This document shows, piece after piece, positions 7,535-11,713 of a DNA stretch of 11,713 nt (position 1 is the first letter of the stretch; the number at the start of each line of letters is the position of its first letter). The translations under genes were made by a program, and so were the position numbers. The notes under the pieces were generated by a model. That model ran no database searches. It worked only from the letters and a program-made list of their open reading frames with translations, and had not been told where the DNA came from. Source of the DNA: Euperipatoides rowelli (lineage: Eukaryota; Onychophora; Udeonychophora; Euonychophora; Peripatopsidae); NCBI GenBank assembly GCA_003024985.2, contig PXIH01S0029982.1; one strand, written 5' to 3'.

Positions 7535-7863
7535 TAGAACTTAGCTTATGTTTTATTCATTAATTACTATTTTATTCATGGCCTTACTATAGTAATCACA
7601 ATGATTACAGCCTGGCCAGCTGCTTTGATTGTTTTCAATGAATAAAGTAGCCATCTTGCTTGCCGTGACCGAATCAATGTTGTATGCACATGATTTGAAA
7701 TACAGTATATTATGTATATGGTTTAACCCTTTCCACTCCACTGAATTCAGAGAATTAGGTTTCTACAGCTTCACAATAAAAATTAAAAATCAATTTTTTT
7801 TTAAAAAAAATTAAGATTAGTATTCTTTTAATTTATTTTTTTAAAAAAATCTCTTGGGATAAT

Positions 7864-7946
7864 TAAAGACAAATATATTTTGAGTCTTTGAAACTAAAAA
7901 AAAANTAAAGACAAATATATTTTGAGTCTTTGAAACTAAAAAAAAA
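7864..7946. repeat. Perfect 41-bp duplication separated by one N
   Basis: Positions 7864-7904 and 7906-7946 are identical, including the terminal nine-A run, with a single N (7905) between them. Same signature as at 1765: probably two overlapping contig ends placed side by side across a nominal gap. Confidence 0.85.
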
Positions 7947-8009
7947 TAGTAATTGAAGCATATTTGAATATAATAATAATTATTGATTATGAAATACAAG
8001 GTTAATGAA

Positions 8010-8077
8010 AATGGCTATTCAGAATCGACTTTGGAGTGCAACTACTAAATTGAAAATGGCGATTGAGAATCGCCATT
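8010..8077. repeat. Duplicated subterminal hairpin unit
   Basis: AATGGCGATT GAG AATCGCCATT (8055-8077) is a perfect 10-bp stem with a 3-base loop. A diverged copy, AATGGCTATT CAG AATCGACTTT (8010-8032), lies 45 bp to the left with the same flanks (GAAA before, GGAGT after). Both lie within the right end of the piggyBac-like element and may be subterminal transposase-binding repeats, which is inference. Confidence 0.6.
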
Positions 8078-8128
8078 GGAGTTGAAAGGATTAATATCAA
8101 ATAAAACAAAATATACACTCAATTACAT

Positions 8129-8212
8129 TTATTATTATTCAGGTTTATTTATTGACTAAAACTATAACTGATCAATAGATTTGAATAACGGCCTAGCCCC
8201 TAAAGAGATATG
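8129..8212 (-). mobile_element. LINE 3' end relic, second copy
   Basis: On the minus strand: CATATCTCTTTAGGGGCTAG, then about 40 bases, then CAATAAATAAACCTGAATAATAATAA. It aligns in order with 1174-1260, including the ATA tail. A third partial core, ACATACTTAGGTGCTAGG, lies at 8286-8305 in the same orientation. The LINE body upstream is not recognisable. Confidence 0.5.
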
Positions 8213-8309
8213 GTAATTATTTAAATAGAAAACTTAAAAACAGAAAATTAAAAATTTAGATACAGAACAAAAAAATTGAAAGAAACCTAGCACCTAAGTA
8301 TGTGGGTAG

Positions 8310-8756
8310 ATTTTACAAAAAATTTAATTTAATTTTTTATTTATTTTTAAAAGAGAAAAATAAGCATAATAAATAAAGGTTAACAAGACAACTATTAAAA
8401 AATTTATTAAAATTTAAATAAAGTAACAAAATGATTATCCTGGACTAATTACTACTCTCTAAATTCAAAACTCTGATCATAGATGGAATTGAGAAGTTCT
8501 TAAGGTCAGGATTCATTATTTGTCCACCAATATTGGCAGAAGAGTATTATCCTAAATATGGTGAACAAACAACAGATTGCATGCTAAAAAGTGAAAATTG
8601 CCTTTTAGCAGACAATATGGTGTTGTTTACTCCCCAGATCAAATATCCCTCCACCAATTTTAAAATATAGGCTCACTTATTTAATTACGTCATTGAGATT
8701 TTTCATTTTTTGTTCTGCAGGACCCCAAAGTTTTTATTGCTTATATTCCTAACCTT
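8310..8756. other. Non-coding stretch, no gene supported
   Basis: A plus-strand frame is open from about 8440 to 8669 and reads protein-like text (SGFIICPPILAEEYYPKYGE). A good acceptor-like tract (TTTTTTGTTCTGCAG) follows, ending at about 8721. There is no start, no donor and no family match, so I leave it uncalled. Confidence 0.35.
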
Positions 8757-8758
8757 TA

Positions 8759-8898
8759 CCTTACCCTGAACACTAACTCCTAATCTGTGTGAAATACACT
8801 ATGCTCCAAACCTATGATAATCAAAACGTGAAATACACCTATGCTCCAACCCTATGATAATCAAACTGTGCCATTACCTTACCCTGAGCCCTAACTCC
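8759..8898. repeat. Composite tandem repeat
   Basis: Two copies of a 39/40-bp unit (8789-8827 and 8828-8867, beginning GTGAAATACAC and ending GATAATCAAA plus two bases) are bracketed by two copies of a 22-bp unit (CCTTACCCTGA..CCTAACTCC type, 8759-8780 and 8877-8898, 20 of 22 bases identical). The CCTTACCC theme returns in the C-rich block at 9590-10040. Confidence 0.8.
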
Positions 8899-8999
8899 AA
8901 CTACCCTAGCTTAGGACTATTTTACAATTCTATCCTTTCCGTTATTACACTTGTGTGAAACCCAGAGGCTATACAGTAACAAGTGGTGGACATGTAATG

Positions 9000-9335
9000 G
9001 ATTCTAACTGTTCATAATTTTTTTTGTTCAAGATATAGAAACACATTTCTTGGTAGATAACTAGGGTAAATGTTAAGAAAGATTTAGATAACTAATTTAT
9101 TAAGTCTTCTAGACTCTAAGGATTCCTTTTTTGCGTAAATTCTAAATTTTTTTTAAGATTCAGAAAAAGAAGATGAGCACACCTCCGAAGCATATTCCAA
9201 AATAGATCTTATAGAGACCTTGTAGATATGTACTAGATGACAGCAATCAAGACCTAATCTTTTTAATTGATAAAGAATAAAGAATCTCTTGTTGGCATTA
9301 GAAACAACAGAACTGATGTGCAAATGCCATTTGAA
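9000..9335 (-). pseudogene. Second CR1-like LINE reverse-transcriptase C-terminal relic
   Basis: Minus strand, 61 open codons from 9335 to the stop at 9153: FKWHLHISSVVSNANKRFF, LYQLKRLGLDCCHLVHIYK, then SIRSILEYASEVCSS. This is the LKW..HI......KANKRL..L..LKR.GL....L...Y...IRP.LEYASPVW block that follows the RT domain in CR1/Jockey-like LINEs. After a frameshift it continues LEFTQKR (about 9145-9125), equivalent to LE..QKRAL, and then decays by about 9000. Both ends are lost. It differs clearly in sequence from the relic at 7001-7534, so it is a different family or subfamily in the same orientation. Confidence 0.85.
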
Positions 9336-9477
9336 CCAATAAACTTAGGTTATAATGTGCATAACATATATGAATTCAAAATAATAATAATTGAATTGCT
9401 CTTTCAATACTCTTTTATTCTGTGTGTTTGTAAATATTAATGATAATAATTACAACAATGATTACAATTACAATGAT

Positions 9478-9540
9478 GACGATGACAACGATAATGATGA
9501 CGATGACAACGATAATGATGACGATGACAACGATAATGAT
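9478..9540. repeat. 21-bp minisatellite, three perfect copies
   Basis: GACGATGACAACGATAATGAT is repeated perfectly three times (9478-9498, 9499-9519, 9520-9540), with degenerate copies on both sides (about 9440-9477 and 9541-9560). In one frame it would encode an Asp/Asn-rich run, but the frame has no supporting context and the mirrored frames are equally open, so this is simple repeat rather than gene. Confidence 0.9.
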
Positions 9541-9584
9541 GAAAATGACAACTATGATGTGGAGGAGGTTCACCATCACTGTCA

Positions 9585-10040
9585 GCCTTAGGACCCCATC
9601 CCACCACCTCCCACCATACACAAACCCAGCCTCACCCATCCCCCACCCTTACCAGTATTTCCACTCTCACTCGAAGCCTTACCCATTCTTATCTGAAACC
9701 TTACCCCACCCTTACCACCCCACCCCATTCTTACCCCACTCCCACCTTAATCCCCATCTCACCCTTATCCCCACCTTAATACTCACCCCACCCTTGTCTC
9801 CTTTCCACCCACACTTATCCCCACACCACCCCAGCCCTTACCCTCACTCTTACTCCACCCTACCCCTGTCCCTTAACCCATCCACACCCTTACCCCACTC
9901 ACAACTATACCTCCACCCCACATTTTACCCACCCTTACTTTGCCTCACTATTACCCATATTCCACACCTACACTACCACAACCCTTACCCCAACCCATCT
10001 TTATACTTAACCCTGCCCTGATCTTATCCTTATCCCCACC
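9585..10040. repeat. C-rich, nearly G-free degenerate CCCTTACCCC block
   Basis: About 440 bp made almost entirely of C, A and T on the plus strand; the part from about 9690 to 10020 contains only a handful of G. Recurrent words are CCCTTACCC, CCCCACCC and CCACCTTA in irregular spacing. The complementary strand is a long series of GGG/GGGG runs (GGGTAAGGGTGGGG style), with potential for G-quadruplex structure. It abuts the GAT/GAC minisatellite. The long open plus-strand frame across it (9440-10021) is a consequence of the missing stop-forming bases, not a gene. Confidence 0.85.
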
Positions 10041-11023
10041 CCCATTAAATCATAAAAAATCCAATTCATTTAACTTTTAGTTATTTATGAATAAAATTAT
10101 ACATTTTAAAAATGGAAATTTAATGTTGAATCTAACGATACTAAAAATTCTACATTATATAGGAGAGACAAGGTGAGGCAAACTGTCCCAAAATTGAAAG
10201 AATTAGATTTTTTTAATCTCCTTGTGATCTTCTTTGTAGTGAGGAGTGCACTTATTATCTTCTTGTGAGGTTTAGCTACAAGATGTTGCCATGTCATTTT
10301 TTTATAAATGCCTAAAATTTTAGATTTTCATCTATAGAAGTGTACCACTTTCAAAACCTAACATTAGAAGAAATTAAGAGTTGATTCTGAGTAAATGAGC
10401 CAGGCTACTATTATGATGGCAAATCTAAGGTTTATAACTACTGATCCCGTTTTGACTTTAACAAATAAGTGAGATGTGCATTTGGTTGGAATTTACAGAG
10501 CAAAGTCAACCAAATTCTGAATGAATTAGATCACATTTCACATTTATGGGCCAAATTACATATTTTGGCAGAGCAAAGAGTATAAATAGAGCAAGAGACA
10601 GAGTCCAAGATTATTAAAATCTGCTAACAAAGTAGTAAATAGAGATAAAATGAGAAAAAATGTACAATACCTATTGCTATCTCATTGACTGGAAACATCA
10701 TCTTGTTTTTAAATAATAGTCACAACTGTCAAAAGAAATCTCATATAGTCAGAATAAAAAATTATGCTGAAGAAGTAGTGCCTAGACAAAGGGTGAACTG
10801 GTTAATTCATATTTGGCACATGTAAATATCAATAAAATCTATTTGTCCTATATATTGCATTTTGTATCCTGATGCATTGTGGATATTATTCTGAACCCGA
10901 TGCTTTTACTCGGAGTAGTCAGAGCATACTCCAATATTTCTGAGTTTATTAAAATCTATTGCAGAGCATGCTCTAACTTTTTAAAATCCGACTTCGAATG
11001 CTTGGAGTTTTTTTAAAAAATGT
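10041..11023. other. Non-coding stretch with weak internal repeats
   Basis: No gene supported. At about 10905-11020 a diverged tandem pattern is visible: CAGAGCATACTCCAA (from 10920), CAGAGCATGCTCTAA (from 10962) and a third loose copy (GAATGCTTGGAG, near 10996), each followed by T-rich sequence and the first two also by TTAAAAT. The 63-codon minus-strand frame at 10106-10297 has no family resemblance I can name. Confidence 0.4.
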
Positions 11024-11031
11024 ACCCTTAG

Positions 11032-11433
11032 CAGGGCCTTACAAAGGTAGGGGGGGGGTTGGGGTCGTGGTCCTAGAGCCCAGGGCAAGGGGAGCCCCAT
11101 GTATGATCAAGGTCCATAAGAAACTACATAGTTATGACCAGGGGTGAGAGAGAGGGGATCCCGTTAGCCTAAAAGGGGGCATGTAAACCTGAATAAGAGG
11201 CCATAGAATCAATACAAAATGTCCATATAAAAAAAAGCTTATCAAATCTTCACACACAAGGGGCCCTACAGGCTGGATAAGGTGCCCGCAGGACTATCAA
11301 AGGCAAACAAAATGTCCATACAACCAAAAAAAAAAGCTTATCAAATCTTCACAATAACAAAAAAGCTTATCAAAAATATGAAAGGCCCCACCTGGATTTC
11401 CAGTTCCTGGGCCCTGATAAAAATGCGGTCCTG
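11032..11433. mobile_element. hAT MITE (402 bp)
   Basis: The left end CAGGGCCTTACAAAGG and the right end reversed (CAGGACCGCATTTTTATC) share the CAGGRCC terminus typical of one hAT group. Subterminal GC-rich blocks correspond in inverse: GAGCCCAGGGC ... GAGCCCC on the left, GGGCCCAGGAAC ... GGGGCC on the right. Flanking 8-mers ACCCTTAG (11024-11031) and ATCTTTAG (11434-11441) agree at 6 of 8, both differences being C/T. Inside, a segment of about 40 bp containing AATGTCCATA and AAGCTTATCAAATCTTCACA occurs twice (11214-11253 and 11307-11353) with a third fragment at 11360-11374. No transposase is encoded. Confidence 0.7.
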
Positions 11434-11441
11434 ATCTTTAG

Positions 11442-11713
11442 TGATTTTAATTTTTCCTTTGCAGTTTTGTTTAGAACATACTACAGATATAAAGAAAGAA
11501 AAATTATTTTTATCACATGAGAGAAATTTGGCACGTCCATTCTTATCATGCAACTTTACTTGAGTTTTTATCTTAAAGTGGATCACATATATGCAAACAT
11601 CGTGAAAATCTGCTAAGTTATATTTTCTTTCTTATGTAAAATGCAAGTCAATACTGAGCTGAGAAGAGTCAAATCAATACATTACAGGTTGATCAGTATG
11701 GAAAGGCATAGAA
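11442..11713. other. Non-coding right end of window
   Basis: A minus-strand frame (11586-11341) reads protein-like text (KFLSCDKNNFSFF, VVCSKQNCKGKIKI) but runs straight into the hAT element at 11433 and lacks splice or start support. Nothing else identified. Confidence 0.35.

Larger units (their letters stand above)
7727..8090. mobile_element. piggyBac-like MITE at a TTAA target
   Basis: TTAA tetranucleotides at 7723-7726 and 8091-8094 flank ends CCCTTTCCACTCCA (7727-7740) and, reversed, TCCTTTCAACTCCA (from 8090), identical at 12 of 14 bases. TTAA target duplication with a CCCTTT-type terminus is the piggyBac arrangement. Near the left end is the palindrome CTGAATTCAG (7741-7750). Near the right end is a hairpin with 10-bp perfect arms (8055-8064 and 8068-8077). 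No transposase is encoded. The interior is AT-rich and includes the 41-bp duplication around the N at 7905. Confidence 0.7.

Noticed and set aside
7553-7814. Short opposing frames on both strands
   Set aside because: One runs into the piggyBac-like terminus; neither shows motifs or splice signals.
8440-8669. Protein-like plus-strand frame followed by an acceptor-like tract
   Set aside because: Length is within chance for six frames at this composition; no donor, start or family similarity that I can see.
9391-9639. Asp/Asn-rich and Ile/Val-rich frames on the two strands
   Set aside because: Both are translations of the same 21-bp GAT/GAC repeat; being open in several frames is a property of the repeat.
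9440-10021. 193-codon plus-strand open frame
   Set aside because: Open only because it crosses a minisatellite and a nearly G-free block; translation is Thr/Met repeats followed by Pro/His/Leu low complexity.
10106-10297. 63-codon minus-strand frame
   Set aside because: No resemblance to a family I can name and no context; probably chance.
10670-10705. Possible tiny minus-strand first exon (MMFPVNEIAIG then GTATTG)
   Set aside because: Only about 11 codons with a weak donor and nothing to join to.
11341-11586. Minus-strand frame with Cys-containing text
   Set aside because: Runs across the hAT terminus at 11433, so about a third is transposon sequence; no start or splice support.
1-11713. 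tRNA, rRNA, CRISPR, operon or riboswitch features
   Set aside because: Looked for but none seen; the window is eukaryotic in character, with no cloverleaf, regular spacer array or tandem intact genes.

Overview
This is AT-rich (roughly 70 percent) nuclear DNA from an animal, most likely an aquatic invertebrate. The evidence is a large-intron, spliced gene layout, relics of CR1-like LINEs, hAT- and piggyBac-type DNA transposon remnants, abundant microsatellites, and frequent TAGGCCTA-type octamers. I cannot name the species. Nothing suggests a prokaryote, plasmid or virus, and there is no intact intronless gene.

The best host-gene signal is on the minus strand. Three exon-like blocks (5886-6119, 5468-5595, 622-807) have consensus acceptors and donors and mutually compatible phases, and together encode about 182 uninterrupted residues of a protein I do not recognise. 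Most of the window would then be intron: 290 bp between the first two blocks and 4.66 kb between the last two.

The rest is mostly repeat-derived. A LINE reverse-transcriptase palm relic lies on the plus strand at 19-111. A LINE 3' end lies on the minus strand at 1174-1260. A stop-poor minus-strand stretch (1339-1891) is unassigned. MITE-like elements lie at 2229-2488 (weak), 4174-4535 (hAT-like), 6584-6992 (hAT, with transposase remains), 7727-8090 (piggyBac-like, TTAA target) and 11032-11433 (hAT). The 6584-6992 hAT sits inside the C-terminal coding part of a minus-strand LINE (7534-6476), and its 8-bp target duplication comes from LINE codons. A second LINE C-terminal relic lies at 9335-9000, and another LINE 3' end at 8129-8212.

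A low-complexity block spans 8759-10040: a composite 22/40-bp repeat, a 21-bp GAT/GAC minisatellite, then about 440 bp almost without G on the plus strand. Two single-N positions (1765 and 7905) are flanked by perfect direct duplications (101 and 41 bp), which look like assembly joins rather than biology.

I found no undescribed multi-gene system. The most informative items are the phase-consistent exons and the nested transposon history.
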